Assembly (NCBI GenBank): GCA_030631625.1 | Contig: DAOVKT010000020.1 | Location: 1-24,696 of the forward strand | Direction: 5' to 3' | Origin: JAGLTZ01 sp023135015 | GTDB taxonomy: Bacteria > Blakebacterota > Blakebacteria > Blakebacterales > Blakebacteraceae | Length of the DNA: 24,696 bases | Part shown: positions 1 through 7,846 of the stretch, one piece after another | Layout of the letters: each line of letters opens with the position of its first letter | Position numbering within the stretch: the stretch's first letter is position 1 | Made by a program: the position numbers and the translations under genes | The notes under the pieces: generated by a model | Told to the model about the DNA's origin: nothing | What the model saw: only the letters and a program-made list of their open reading frames with translations | Databases searched by the model: none

Positions 1-21
1 AGTATGGCGCAGAAGCAATGA
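1..21 (+). CDS. 3' tail of an upstream gene, possibly fabH (ketoacyl-ACP synthase III)
   Basis: Frame 1 reads S-M-A-Q-K-Q followed by TGA at 19-21, and that stop overlaps the first ATG of fabD as ATGA. In many bacteria fabH lies directly before fabD, and FabH proteins often end in a short stretch after a W-G-S/A motif, which this tail would fit. Only six codons are visible, so identity rests on gene order, not on sequence similarity. Confidence 0.35.
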   Translation, partial: SMAQKQ

Positions 22-977
22 AGACCATGAGTGAGAAGATATCATTCCTCTTTCCCGGCCAGGGAGCCCAGTACGTCGGAATGGGGCGGGCGCTCTATGA
101 GAGCGGTTCTGGACTGGTCAGGGAGCTGTATAAAGAAGCTTCCGATGTTCTGGGCTATAACATCGGCAAGATATCCTTTCATGGACCGGAGAAGGAGCTG
201 CTCCAGACAAGAAACACCCAGCCTGCCATCATGGTGCACAGTGTTGCGGTTGCCACATTGCTGGCCGAGAGAGGGATAGAACCGGATTTCGCCGCCGGTC
301 ACAGCCTGGGTGAATACTCGGCTCTGGTGATCGCAGGGGCTTTCAGCTTTGCCGACGCTGTAAAGGCGGTGAAAGTGCGGGCCGAATCGATGCAGGCCGC
401 TGGAGAATCGAGACGGGGGGATATGGCAGCGGTTATCGGGTTGGAGTCGAAAAAGGTGCGCATGGCGTGTGAGGAAGCCTCGCGTGTGGGTATAGTTCAG
501 CCGGCGAATTACAATGCTCCCGAACAGACAGTGATATCGGGCGAGAAGGAAGCTGTAGAGAAAGCGTCTGAAAAATGCCTTCAGGCGGGGGCGCGTAAGG
601 TAGTGAAACTGAAGGTGCACGGAGCCTTCCATTCTCCACTGATGGAGAGCGCTGTGGAGCCGCTGCGTCAGACACTCCGCCAGGTGGATGTGAGGCAGGC
701 CGAAGTGCCTGTGGTGACAAATGTGACTGCACGTCCGGCGGTACGACCGGAGGAGATCAGGGAGCTGTTGGGCCTGCAGGTCGTTTATCCGATAAGATGG
801 GTTGAGTCGATGGAGGAACTGGATCGCATGGGCACCTCCATCTATGTTGAATGCGGACCCGGCAATGTTCTGCAGGGACTGCTTAAAAGGTGTGTGAAAG
901 GGGCGCGGTTTACAGGTGCGGCAGAGCCCCAGGATCTGGATAAGGTCGTGGAGGCGATCAAGGCAGTGAGTACTTGA
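18..977 (+). CDS. fabD: Malonyl-CoA:ACP transacylase FabD
   Basis: FabD moves the malonyl group from malonyl-CoA onto the acyl carrier protein phosphopantetheine, making the extender unit of type II fatty-acid synthesis in the cytoplasm. The protein has the N-terminal FPGQGAQ motif (residues 12-18), the nucleophile elbow GHSLGE (94-99, catalytic Ser96), the carboxylate-binding Arg at 121 and a GAFHS segment (His205) that supplies the catalytic histidine. At 319 residues it is full length for the family. The ATG at 18 overlaps the preceding TGA; an ATG at 27 gives the more usual N-terminus MSEKISFLFPGQ and is an equally good start. It precedes acpP and fabF on the same strand, although fabG is not between them. 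Confidence 0.95.
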   Translation: MKTMSEKISFLFPGQGAQYVGMGRALYESGSGLVRELYKEASDVLGYNIGKISFHGPEKELLQTRNTQPAIMVHSVAVATLLAERGIEPDFAAGHSLGEYSALVIAGAFSFADAVKAVKVRAESMQAAGESRRGDMAAVIGLESKKVRMACEEASRVGIVQPANYNAPEQTVISGEKEAVEKASEKCLQAGARKVVKLKVHGAFHSPLMESAVEPLRQTLRQVDVRQAEVPVVTNVTARPAVRPEEIRELLGLQVVYPIRWVESMEELDRMGTSIYVECGPGNVLQGLLKRCVKGARFTGAAEPQDLDKVVEAIKAVST

Positions 978-1028
978 TTGGGAAACTAATTATTGTCTAC
1001 CTGATAGTACATGGTGGACATTAAGTTT

Positions 1029-1059
1029 TGCCGGAATGTCGAGGAGCAATATTCCGGCA
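1029..1059 (+). promoter_or_regulatory. Stem-loop in the fabD-acpP spacer
   Basis: A perfect 9-bp inverted repeat, TGCCGGAAT (1029-1037) and ATTCCGGCA (1051-1059), encloses a 13-base loop. No T-run follows, so it does not look like a simple intrinsic terminator. It could be an RNA processing or stabilising element, an attenuator half, or a protein-binding site. Its position before acpP, usually one of the most highly expressed genes, makes a role in separate acpP expression plausible but unproven. Confidence 0.5.
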
Positions 1060-1070
1060 GGAGTGAGTAC

Positions 1071-1101
1071 GTTCCCAGAGGGATCTATCCCTGATGGGAA
1101 C
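1071..1101 (+). promoter_or_regulatory. Nested stem-loop upstream of acpP
   Basis: An outer 7-bp inverted repeat, GTTCCCA (1071-1077) and TGGGAAC (1095-1101), surrounds an inner one, GGGAT (1080-1084) and ATCCC (1087-1091). The result is a long, slightly bulged hairpin ending 35 bases before the acpP start. The outer right arm contains GATGGGAACT (1093-1102), a 10-mer that recurs in two other spacers of this window (near 10143 and 21862). It follows the 1029-1059 stem by 11 bases, so the two could form a paired RNA structure. Confidence 0.5.
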
Positions 1102-1136
1102 TGAACAGTAAACCTTTGATATGTGAGGAATAGCGA

Positions 1137-1376
1137 ATGGCGAGTATTGAGGAACGCGTCAAGAACATCATCGTCGAGCAGCTCGGAGTGGATGCCAGTC
1201 AGGTCACAAACAAGACGTCCTTTGTTGAGGACCTGGGAGCAGACTCGCTGGATACAGTTGAACTGGTCATGGCTTTCGAGGAAGAGTTCGATATCGAGAT
1301 CGCCGATGAGGACGCCGAGAAAATGACCACCGTCGGAGATGCCATCACCCACCTTAGCGAGTATCTAAGCGAGTAG
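1137..1376 (+). CDS. acpP: Acyl carrier protein
   Basis: The acyl carrier protein holds growing fatty-acyl chains as thioesters on a phosphopantetheine arm. The 79-residue acidic helical protein has the invariant attachment motif D36-S37-L38 within GADSLDTVELVMAFEEEF, where Ser37 is the modified residue. A good ribosome binding site, GAGGAA at 1125-1130, lies 6 bases before the ATG. It sits between fabD and fabF, its functional partners, and is also the likely octanoyl donor for the lipM-like gene downstream. The spacer before it holds two hairpins and may carry its own control; I could not identify a convincing sigma-70 promoter there. Confidence 0.98.
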   Translation: MASIEERVKNIIVEQLGVDASQVTNKTSFVEDLGADSLDTVELVMAFEEEFDIEIADEDAEKMTTVGDAITHLSEYLSE

Positions 1377-1401
1377 GTAGAGACGGTAACCGGAAATAAT
1401 A

Positions 1402-2661
1402 GTGAATAGACCGGTGCCCCGCAGAGTTGTCATAACCGGCATGGGCGCAGTTGTGCCTACCGGACTGACAATGTCCGAAGTATGGCATTCCGCGCTTGAG
1501 GGAAAGAACGGGATTGGCCCAATAACCCGGTTCGACACGAGCGATTACTCCACAAAGATCGCCGGCGAGCTTTCCGGCTTTGATCCCCTGATTGCGATGG
1601 AAAGGAAGGAAGTCCGTCGCTCGGACCCGTTTCTCCAATATGCCAATGTGGCCTGTCTGGAGGCGTTGAAGGACTCGGGTCTCGACCTTGAGGCGGAGGA
1701 TCCGTATCGCATCGGTGTAGTAGTGGCATCTGGCATAGGGGGAATTCATATCATGGAGAACCAGGCACGGGTCCTCCGTGAACGTGGTGTAGGCCGGATT
1801 ACACCCTTCTTCGTACCGATGATGATCATCGATATGGCTGCCGGGGACCTCAGTATACGCCATGGATTGAAGGGTCCCAACTATGCGACTGTATCAGCTT
1901 GTTCCTCGGCGGCGCACGCCCTATTGGATGCATTCAACCTGCTCCAGCTCGGGTACGCGGACGTTGTGGTGGCCGGTGGTTGTGAAGCACCGATCACCGC
2001 TCTGGCTATGGCCGGATTCTGCCAGATAAAGGCGATGAGCACGCGCAATGACGAGCCCCACCGGGCCAGCCGTCCTTTCGACGCCGAAAGAGACGGCTTT
2101 TTAATAAGTGAAGGTGCGGCAATTACAGTGCTTGAGACACTCGAACACGCCAGGGCGCGTGGAGCCAGGATATATGCAGAGTTTGCGGGTGGTGGCATGA
2201 CAGCCGATGCCTATCATATAACCGCCCCTGAGCCCAGCGGTGAAGGGGCCGCGGAGAGTATGAGAATGGCGCTGCGGATGGCGGGCATCGAACCGACCGA
2301 CGTCGACTACATCAACGCCCACGGCACTTCCACATCCCTGAACGACGAAGTCGAGAGCAAGGCTATCCAGCGTATCTTCGGAGACCATGCTGATAAGCTG
2401 AGCATAAGCAGTACGAAGTCGATGACCGGCCATCTGCTGGGTGCGAGCGGTGCGCTTGAGTTCAATTTCCTGGCGATGACCGTTCGGGAGGGAAGGATCC
2501 CCCCGACGATCAACTACGAGAACCCCGATCCCGAATGCTGCCTGAATTACACCCCCAACGTCTCCGTGGAGCGGGCGCTGGAGGTGGGGTTGAGCAACAG
2601 CTTCGGTTTCGGGGGCCATAACGTTACTCTCGCTGTGAGGCAATTCCACGACGAAACTTAA
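1402..2661 (+). CDS. fabF: Beta-ketoacyl-ACP synthase II (FabF)
   Basis: FabF condenses malonyl-ACP with acyl-ACP to lengthen fatty acids and usually governs the unsaturated/temperature-dependent elongation step. The thiolase-fold protein has the catalytic triad Cys167 (in VSACSSAAHA), His307 (in NAHGTSTSLND) and His344 (in KSMTGHLLGASG, with Lys339), and a Gly-rich C-terminal SNSFGFGGHN. Its 419 residues match the family. The start is GTG, 25 bases after acpP, with a weak GGAA upstream; a second in-frame GTG at 1414 is possible, because the conserved core begins at RRVVITGMG right after it. It is co-directional with acpP and rnc. Confidence 0.97.
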   Translation: MNRPVPRRVVITGMGAVVPTGLTMSEVWHSALEGKNGIGPITRFDTSDYSTKIAGELSGFDPLIAMERKEVRRSDPFLQYANVACLEALKDSGLDLEAEDPYRIGVVVASGIGGIHIMENQARVLRERGVGRITPFFVPMMIIDMAAGDLSIRHGLKGPNYATVSACSSAAHALLDAFNLLQLGYADVVVAGGCEAPITALAMAGFCQIKAMSTRNDEPHRASRPFDAERDGFLISEGAAITVLETLEHARARGARIYAEFAGGGMTADAYHITAPEPSGEGAAESMRMALRMAGIEPTDVDYINAHGTSTSLNDEVESKAIQRIFGDHADKLSISSTKSMTGHLLGASGALEFNFLAMTVREGRIPPTINYENPDPECCLNYTPNVSVERALEVGLSNSFGFGGHNVTLAVRQFHDET

Positions 2662-2665
2662 CCCG

Positions 2666-2682
2666 CGCCGCCTCTGGCGGCG
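2666..2682 (+). promoter_or_regulatory. GC-rich hairpin between fabF and rnc
   Basis: A perfect 7-bp inverted repeat CGCCGCC / GGCGGCG with a TCT loop begins 4 bases after the fabF stop and ends 19 bases before the TTG start of rnc. There is no U-tract, so termination is unlikely. It lies at the 5' edge of the rnc translation start region and could modulate rnc translation or RNA processing. Confidence 0.45.
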
Positions 2683-2701
2683 GCTTGGATACAGGCCGGC
2701 T

Positions 2702-3436
2702 TTGGCTCGGGCGCACACCGAGGCGCTGCAGCAGGAGCTGAGCTACCGATTTCGCAATCCTGATCTCCTGGATGAGGCCCTCTCCCATAGGTCTTTTATA
2801 GGGGTACATGGTGAGGACCGCCTCGAGTCGAATGAAAGGCTCGAGTTCCTGGGTGATGCTGTCCTTGATCTGATCGTGGCCCACGAGCTGTTCAAGCGTT
2901 ATCCAGGAAAGGCGGAAGGTGAGCTGACCGAGCTCAAATCCCTTCTCGTCTCCCGTCCTGCACTGCACCGGACAGCCGGCGAACTCGGCATCGGCAGCGC
3001 ACTGCTGCTCTCTGAGAATGAAGAGACTACAGGGGGTAGAATGCGGCCCAGCATTCTGGCCGATGCGTTGGAAGCGGTACTGGGTGCAGTCTACCTGGAT
3101 GGCGGCTACAATGCCGTTCGCCGGATTGTAGTGCGCAGGCTTATGCGGGAGCTCCCTTCAGTCACCCGTACCCCCGGCTACGGTAACTATAAGAGCATGC
3201 TCCTCGAACACGTACAGAAGCAGAAGCTTGGGCGCCTGGTCTACAACACAAAGAAGGAGGAGGGACCGGACCACGAAAAGACATTTACCGTTGAGGTGCT
3301 GCTAGAGCGGCAGGTCCTGGGTGAGGGTGCCGGATACTCCAAGAAACAGGCCCAGCAGGAGGCATCCAGGGCTGCTCTTGTTGAGCTGGGGATTGAGGTG
3401 GAAGGGCTTGTCACGGATACGGAGGTGGAGGAGTGA
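2702..3436 (+). CDS. rnc: Ribonuclease III
   Basis: RNase III cleaves double-stranded RNA, including rRNA precursors and structured mRNAs. The N-terminal catalytic domain carries the signature NERLEFLGDAVLDL with the metal-binding acidic residues Glu45, Glu48 and Asp52, and a second pair Asp121/Glu124 in ILADALEAVLGAVYLDGG. A double-stranded RNA binding domain follows at about residues 165-235 (NYKSMLLEHVQ ... GAGYSKKQAQQEASRAAL). At 244 residues it is full length. The start appears to be TTG with a weak AGG 6 bases upstream, since no in-frame ATG or GTG exists before the conserved region; this predicts modest expression. The 3' end overlaps the next gene by 4 bases (GTGA). Confidence 0.95.
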   Translation: MARAHTEALQQELSYRFRNPDLLDEALSHRSFIGVHGEDRLESNERLEFLGDAVLDLIVAHELFKRYPGKAEGELTELKSLLVSRPALHRTAGELGIGSALLLSENEETTGGRMRPSILADALEAVLGAVYLDGGYNAVRRIVVRRLMRELPSVTRTPGYGNYKSMLLEHVQKQKLGRLVYNTKKEEGPDHEKTFTVEVLLERQVLGEGAGYSKKQAQQEASRAALVELGIEVEGLVTDTEVEE

Positions 3437-4296
3437 GCAGGGTCTGGCGTTTGCTGGTTGACGGACCTCACGCACCCGGTTGGAATATGGCAGTGGATAC
3501 GGCGCTGCTCGAATGCGCGGTGGAGAACGGAGCTCAGCCAACACTCCGACTCTACTGGTGGCGTCCACACGCACTCTCGATCGGGTTGAATCAGGATGCA
3601 GTGGATTGGGTGGATTGGGAGGCCCTGTGTTCGGACGGCTACGGTGTTGTGCGTCGACCCACCGGCGGCCGGGCCATTCTGCACACCGAGGAATTGACCT
3701 ACAGTGTTACCGCTCCGGCTCCTCCCGGAGGGATCCTTGGTGCGTACCGGTGGTTGGCCGGCGGGCTGCAGGGGGGGCTCGGCCGGGCCGGAATCAGTCT
3801 TGAACTTGAGAGGACCAGGCGCACGCACAGGGTGTATTCAGACGGCGGGCCCGCCACGGACCTCCAGACCCGACAGCCATGTTTTACGGCCGCCGGGCGC
3901 TACGAGCTTGTGGCTGAGGGGCGGAAGGTTGTCGGTTCAGCCCAGTGCCGGCGCAGGGGATGGGTTATGCAACACGGATCGATCCTGCTGGGGCGGGAGC
4001 ATCTCAACCTTCCACGCTACCTGAAGGGTGTGGATGTGGATGAGGAGGTCTCGAAGCTAAATCGGGCGACTGTAGACTGCTCTACGTTGCTGGGACATTA
4101 TATTAGAGCAGCCGATCTGATCTCCCCTTTTATCGAGGGGTTCTCCTGGGCGCTGGATATCCGGCTGGAGGAAGGCGAGTTGACGGCGGTCGAAAGGGAG
4201 AGGGCCGAAAAGCTTCGAATCGAACGGTTCTGCAACGGAACCTGGATCCGCCATGGCTCCGGAGTACATATCGGGGAGGCTTCTGCAGGGAGATAA
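3433..4296 (+). CDS. lipM: Octanoyltransferase, LipM-type (BPL/LplA/LipB family)
   Basis: This cofactor-transferase-fold enzyme most likely moves an octanoyl group from octanoyl-ACP to a lipoyl domain, the first step of lipoate synthesis. Visible family features are RRPTGGRAILH (74-84), Cys150 in the segment QPCFTAAGRYEL, the lysine of GRKVVGSAQ (Lys165) and QHGSILL (180-186). The cysteine before the YEL strand is the position used as nucleophile in LipM-type enzymes, while LplA ligases lack it, so a transferase is favoured over an ATP-dependent lipoate ligase. The GTG start overlaps the rnc stop. Location behind acpP and fabF fits use of an acyl-ACP donor. A lipoate ligase remains the alternative. 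Confidence 0.8.
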   Translation: MSRVWRLLVDGPHAPGWNMAVDTALLECAVENGAQPTLRLYWWRPHALSIGLNQDAVDWVDWEALCSDGYGVVRRPTGGRAILHTEELTYSVTAPAPPGGILGAYRWLAGGLQGGLGRAGISLELERTRRTHRVYSDGGPATDLQTRQPCFTAAGRYELVAEGRKVVGSAQCRRRGWVMQHGSILLGREHLNLPRYLKGVDVDEEVSKLNRATVDCSTLLGHYIRAADLISPFIEGFSWALDIRLEEGELTAVERERAEKLRIERFCNGTWIRHGSGVHIGEASAGR

Positions 4297-4305
4297 AGGC
4301 TGAGA

Positions 4306-6012
4306 ATGCTGAAGAGGGGTCGGCATAGACTTTCAAATACCCTGTCCGTAGGGGTTCCTCTGGTAATGGGAGTACTGCTGCTGACGGGATGGGGGGTAGT
4401 TCCACATCCCGACGCATATCCGGTAGTGGCTTCGGGATCGATCGAGTACACGTCCGGGCCGTACCAGAGCCGCAGTGATACCCTACATATAGGCATAGTT
4501 TTCAGCGGTAACTTCTTCCCGTTGCCGCCGGCGTTGCTACCCAACGGCTCAGAATCGTGGATCATGTCACAGGTATACGGTCCCGGCCTGATCCTGCCTT
4601 CCACCAAGACCAATGGAAACGATCTGCCGCAGGTGGCGCTTGCCTGCGGTTTCACAGAGGGTGTTGTGCCCGGTACAACCTTCTTCACTGTAAAAGAGGG
4701 CGTCAGGTTCCATGACAACAGCCAACTCACACTGGCGGATATCAAGGCTACATTCGAGCGCTACCAGCGGCTCGCAGAGGATGATAATCCCGCAATAGAC
4801 TCCGCCTTCAAATACATCAACTCCATAGAGATCGAGCCCGACCAGAACCGGCTGAGTGTTGTCATGCCGGATTGGATGAAGGTGCAGCCGTACCGTGTAG
4901 CCACGGTGGCTCCGCTTGCGCCCGCTCTTGGAGAATTCAGCCGTCTGGGGGTGGATGAAGAGCCGATCGGCCTGGGAGGATATAGCTATCGGTTGGCCAC
5001 CGAGCCGACAGGTGCAGGAGAGGCCCGTCGTGGAGTGATTTACCTCCGTGCATTCGAGGGATATTTCGAAGGCAGCCCGGAAATAAAGAACATAGCCGTT
5101 CACCTCTATACGAACGACCGTGAGCTTATTCAGGCATTCATTACAGGCGATGTTCACGTAGCACGTCTGCCCACCCACCGGGTAACCACCGCGCTAAAAA
5201 AGTTGCTCGAAGGCAGCCCGCTGGAGAGGAATTCTCTCGTGCGCATGTATCCCAGGCCCAACCATTTCTTCTTCCTCGCCTTCAATAATGCCCGATTCCC
5301 ATTCAATATCATAGGGGTCCGGTCGGCTTTAGCACGGGCGATTAACCGTACGGACATGCGCGATGAGCCTCCAGCGTGGGGGGTCATCACCGATCTCCCG
5401 GTTCATCCCAGGAGCAGCCTTGGAAGGAGCGGCCACTCGGCATATCTGCCTACTGCCGCCAAGCGGATGCTCCAGGAGACCGGACTGCTGCGCCGGGGCG
5501 AACCTACAGACCGTACGGGCCAGCCGATCAGGCTATCGCTGATATATCCCGATCACGTGTCGCTGTATGAGGAAATGGCGCTGCAGATAAAGAACGACCT
5601 GCAGCGCATTGGATTCCGGATTGATGCAGAACCGGTTTCACCCGAGATCGTCCGCAAGCGCCTTCGGGAAGGGGACTATTCACTGGCCATCAGCGAGATG
5701 ACGCTGCCTCCGACGCCGGGGGCTATACGCCGTCTCTTCTACAGTACGAATGCAGCGAGTGGACTGAATTTCTCCCGGTACAGGAACCTGACATTCAATA
5801 CCAGTATCGATGCGGTAATTCGTCAGAGGGTACCCAATCCCGAAAGTTACCTGGATTCGGCAGTCCGTCTACTCGGTGACGAATTCCCTCTTCTCCCCCT
5901 CTTCTTCCAGGCAAACGAGTACTATGTCTTCAACAACAGTATAGTGGATCCGAACAGTGTTGGACGTGTGCTGAGCCGTCTGGAACCGATCGCGAAATGG
6001 AAGTGGCGCTGA
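4306..6012 (+). CDS. Extracytoplasmic solute-binding protein, family 5 (oligopeptide/nickel type)
   Basis: The protein resembles DppA/OppA-type binding proteins: an early segment LPQVALACGFTEGVVPGTTFFTVKEGVRFHDNSQLTLADIKATFERYQ matches the characteristic 'F.l+.gvkFhdG..ltaeDv..tf.r' region, and the C-terminal half has the second lobe (LSLIYPDHVSLYEEMALQIKNDLQRIGFRIDAEPVSP). Residues about 12-31 form a hydrophobic export signal without a clear AxA cleavage site or lipobox cysteine, so it may remain membrane-anchored. At 568 residues it is full length. No permease or ATPase gene lies nearby; its stop shares one base with the start of a sensor kinase (TGATG). I infer a ligand-sensing role; an unlinked transporter is the alternative. 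Confidence 0.82.
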   Translation: MLKRGRHRLSNTLSVGVPLVMGVLLLTGWGVVPHPDAYPVVASGSIEYTSGPYQSRSDTLHIGIVFSGNFFPLPPALLPNGSESWIMSQVYGPGLILPSTKTNGNDLPQVALACGFTEGVVPGTTFFTVKEGVRFHDNSQLTLADIKATFERYQRLAEDDNPAIDSAFKYINSIEIEPDQNRLSVVMPDWMKVQPYRVATVAPLAPALGEFSRLGVDEEPIGLGGYSYRLATEPTGAGEARRGVIYLRAFEGYFEGSPEIKNIAVHLYTNDRELIQAFITGDVHVARLPTHRVTTALKKLLEGSPLERNSLVRMYPRPNHFFFLAFNNARFPFNIIGVRSALARAINRTDMRDEPPAWGVITDLPVHPRSSLGRSGHSAYLPTAAKRMLQETGLLRRGEPTDRTGQPIRLSLIYPDHVSLYEEMALQIKNDLQRIGFRIDAEPVSPEIVRKRLREGDYSLAISEMTLPPTPGAIRRLFYSTNAASGLNFSRYRNLTFNTSIDAVIRQRVPNPESYLDSAVRLLGDEFPLLPLFFQANEYYVFNNSIVDPNSVGRVLSRLEPIAKWKWR

Positions 6013-7844
6013 TGTCTCCTGAACGAAGACAGAAGCCGCTTTCAAAACGGCTCCCCCTGGTGGGAGGGCTCTTCCAGCGCCTCTTCTTCCATCACCTGAT
6101 ACTGGTTACGGTCCCTATTCTGATCCTGGGTGTGGTACTGGTCGGGATAGCCCAGAATGCCATCCGTAACACTGTCAACCAGGATAACCTGGAGATCGCT
6201 GCAAGGGCGCAGGGGCAGATCCTGGCCTATATCGACGGTGTTGTACGGCAGCTCGAACTTGCGGCTTTCGAGCTGCAGCGCTACGAGCTGGAGGAATTCG
6301 ACAGCGACCGCTTTCTGAACGAGGCAAGGGGAGAGAAAGCCCTGGAAGCTTTCCGACATCTATATGCCGTGGATACCACCGGGGTTGTGGTCGCGACCAC
6401 GAACTTCTCTGCCAGGGAACTCCCTTCGGTGGGATTGACTGCCGTCAATTCGGTACTGTCCGGCTCCGATCTTGTCACCGAACCGTTGCTGATCGAGAGT
6501 CCCGAGCAGACACCCACCGTGATAATGGCGGTTCCACTGAAAAGCTTCGGTGAAACTATCGGCGCCCTGGTGGTGGAGGTGAATGCAGAGGATATCTGGA
6601 CTACCATTGATGATATAAAGGTGGGTGATAGCGGGAGCGCCTTCCTGGTCGACCAGGATGGTACAGTTATTGCGCACCAGGACAAATCGGTTGTCATCAG
6701 GCTTACCGATTATTCAGAGCTCGAATCGGTACAGCGCGCCCTGCGTGGCGAAAGAGGCATGAAGGATTTAGAGATAGCAGATCCTGGGAACCCTGAAGGG
6801 GAACCGATGATGGCTGCATTCACGCCGATCGAGTCTGCAGGTCTCAGGTGGGGACTGATCATCCATAGGCCGGTGGCGGAAGTCAGGGCCTACACCGCCC
6901 GCATGCAGCTGCAGATCGCCGTTCTCACCCTGGTCGGTATCGCCCTGGCGCTGATTTCCACACTGGTCTATACAAGACGCCTCGTACGGCCGATCGGCGC
7001 TCTTTTAGAAGGTGCCAACCGGCTGAGCAAGGGAGACCTACAGTACAAGATTCCTGTGGCGGGTCACGACGAGCTGGGCACCCTGGCCACCGAGTTCAAC
7101 TTGATGGCAGAACAGCTTGCACAGATCCAGCAGCGCCTGCGGCGGGTGGAACACCTCGACACTATTGCGAGGTTCTCGTCAGTTGTGGCACACGAGATCA
7201 GGAACCCGCTCAACGCCATGCAGATCAACCTGCACCTGCTCGGTGAGCGTGTTGGAACCGAGGAGCAGGAGTACCTGGATGTAATCTCCGGGGAGATCCA
7301 CCGCCTGGAGAACCTGGTGAGGGAATTCCAGACGATTTCGCGTCCCCCGGCACTGAGCCCGCAAAAAACCAATATGAACGATTTGCTGGAGGATATCGTT
7401 AGTCTTCAGAGGGGTACTGCCGCTGCACAAGGTGTCAAGCTTGAAGTCGATTTCGATCCCGATCTTCCCGTGATATCGGTCGACCGGAACCGCATAACCC
7501 AAGCGGCGTTGAATGTGATACTGAATGCACTGCAGGCAATGCCGAAAGGAGGCCGGCTTTCCATCTCTACAAGGCGTGAGGAAGAACTCTTGGGTGAAGT
7601 CACGATAACAGTCTCGGACACCGGTGAGGGCATACCTGAAGAGGACCTGCCCCATGTGTTCGATTTCTACTACACTTCACGCGACTCGGGTTCGGGACTC
7701 GGGCTCTCGATCGCTCATCGGATCATCTACGAGCATGGAGGTCAGGTGAACATCATAAGTTCGATTGAAAAGGGGACGACTATACTGATCACTCTGCCCT
7801 CGGAACCTCCGGTGGATATCAATTCACCGGTGCAGGGAATCTGA
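6012..7844 (+). CDS. Membrane sensor histidine kinase (Cache-like sensor, HAMP, HisKA, HATPase)
   Basis: Domain order (610-residue numbering): transmembrane segment about 26-47, periplasmic dCache-like sensor about 50-290 (VDTTGVVVATT, then GDSGSAFLVDQDGTVIAH), second transmembrane segment about 303-322, HAMP about 323-375, HisKA with VVAHEIRNPLNAMQ (phospho-acceptor His394) and a C-terminal ATPase with N-box LNVILNALQAM, G1 box SDTGEGIPEED and G2 box SGSGLGLSIAH. It is a complete NtrB/AtoS-like kinase. I chose the ATG at 6012, which overlaps the upstream TGA and has GGAAG 8 bases before it; an in-frame ATG at 5997 adds five residues. The response regulator follows after two bases, making a clear cognate pair. 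Confidence 0.93.
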   Translation: MSPERRQKPLSKRLPLVGGLFQRLFFHHLILVTVPILILGVVLVGIAQNAIRNTVNQDNLEIAARAQGQILAYIDGVVRQLELAAFELQRYELEEFDSDRFLNEARGEKALEAFRHLYAVDTTGVVVATTNFSARELPSVGLTAVNSVLSGSDLVTEPLLIESPEQTPTVIMAVPLKSFGETIGALVVEVNAEDIWTTIDDIKVGDSGSAFLVDQDGTVIAHQDKSVVIRLTDYSELESVQRALRGERGMKDLEIADPGNPEGEPMMAAFTPIESAGLRWGLIIHRPVAEVRAYTARMQLQIAVLTLVGIALALISTLVYTRRLVRPIGALLEGANRLSKGDLQYKIPVAGHDELGTLATEFNLMAEQLAQIQQRLRRVEHLDTIARFSSVVAHEIRNPLNAMQINLHLLGERVGTEEQEYLDVISGEIHRLENLVREFQTISRPPALSPQKTNMNDLLEDIVSLQRGTAAAQGVKLEVDFDPDLPVISVDRNRITQAALNVILNALQAMPKGGRLSISTRREEELLGEVTITVSDTGEGIPEEDLPHVFDFYYTSRDSGSGLGLSIAHRIIYEHGGQVNIISSIEKGTTILITLPSEPPVDINSPVQGI

Positions 7845-7846
7845 AA

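Noticed and set aside
974..1022. Sigma-70 promoter for acpP (TTGATT or TTGTCT as -35)
   Set aside because: No -10 with at least four matches lies at 16-18 bases from either candidate.
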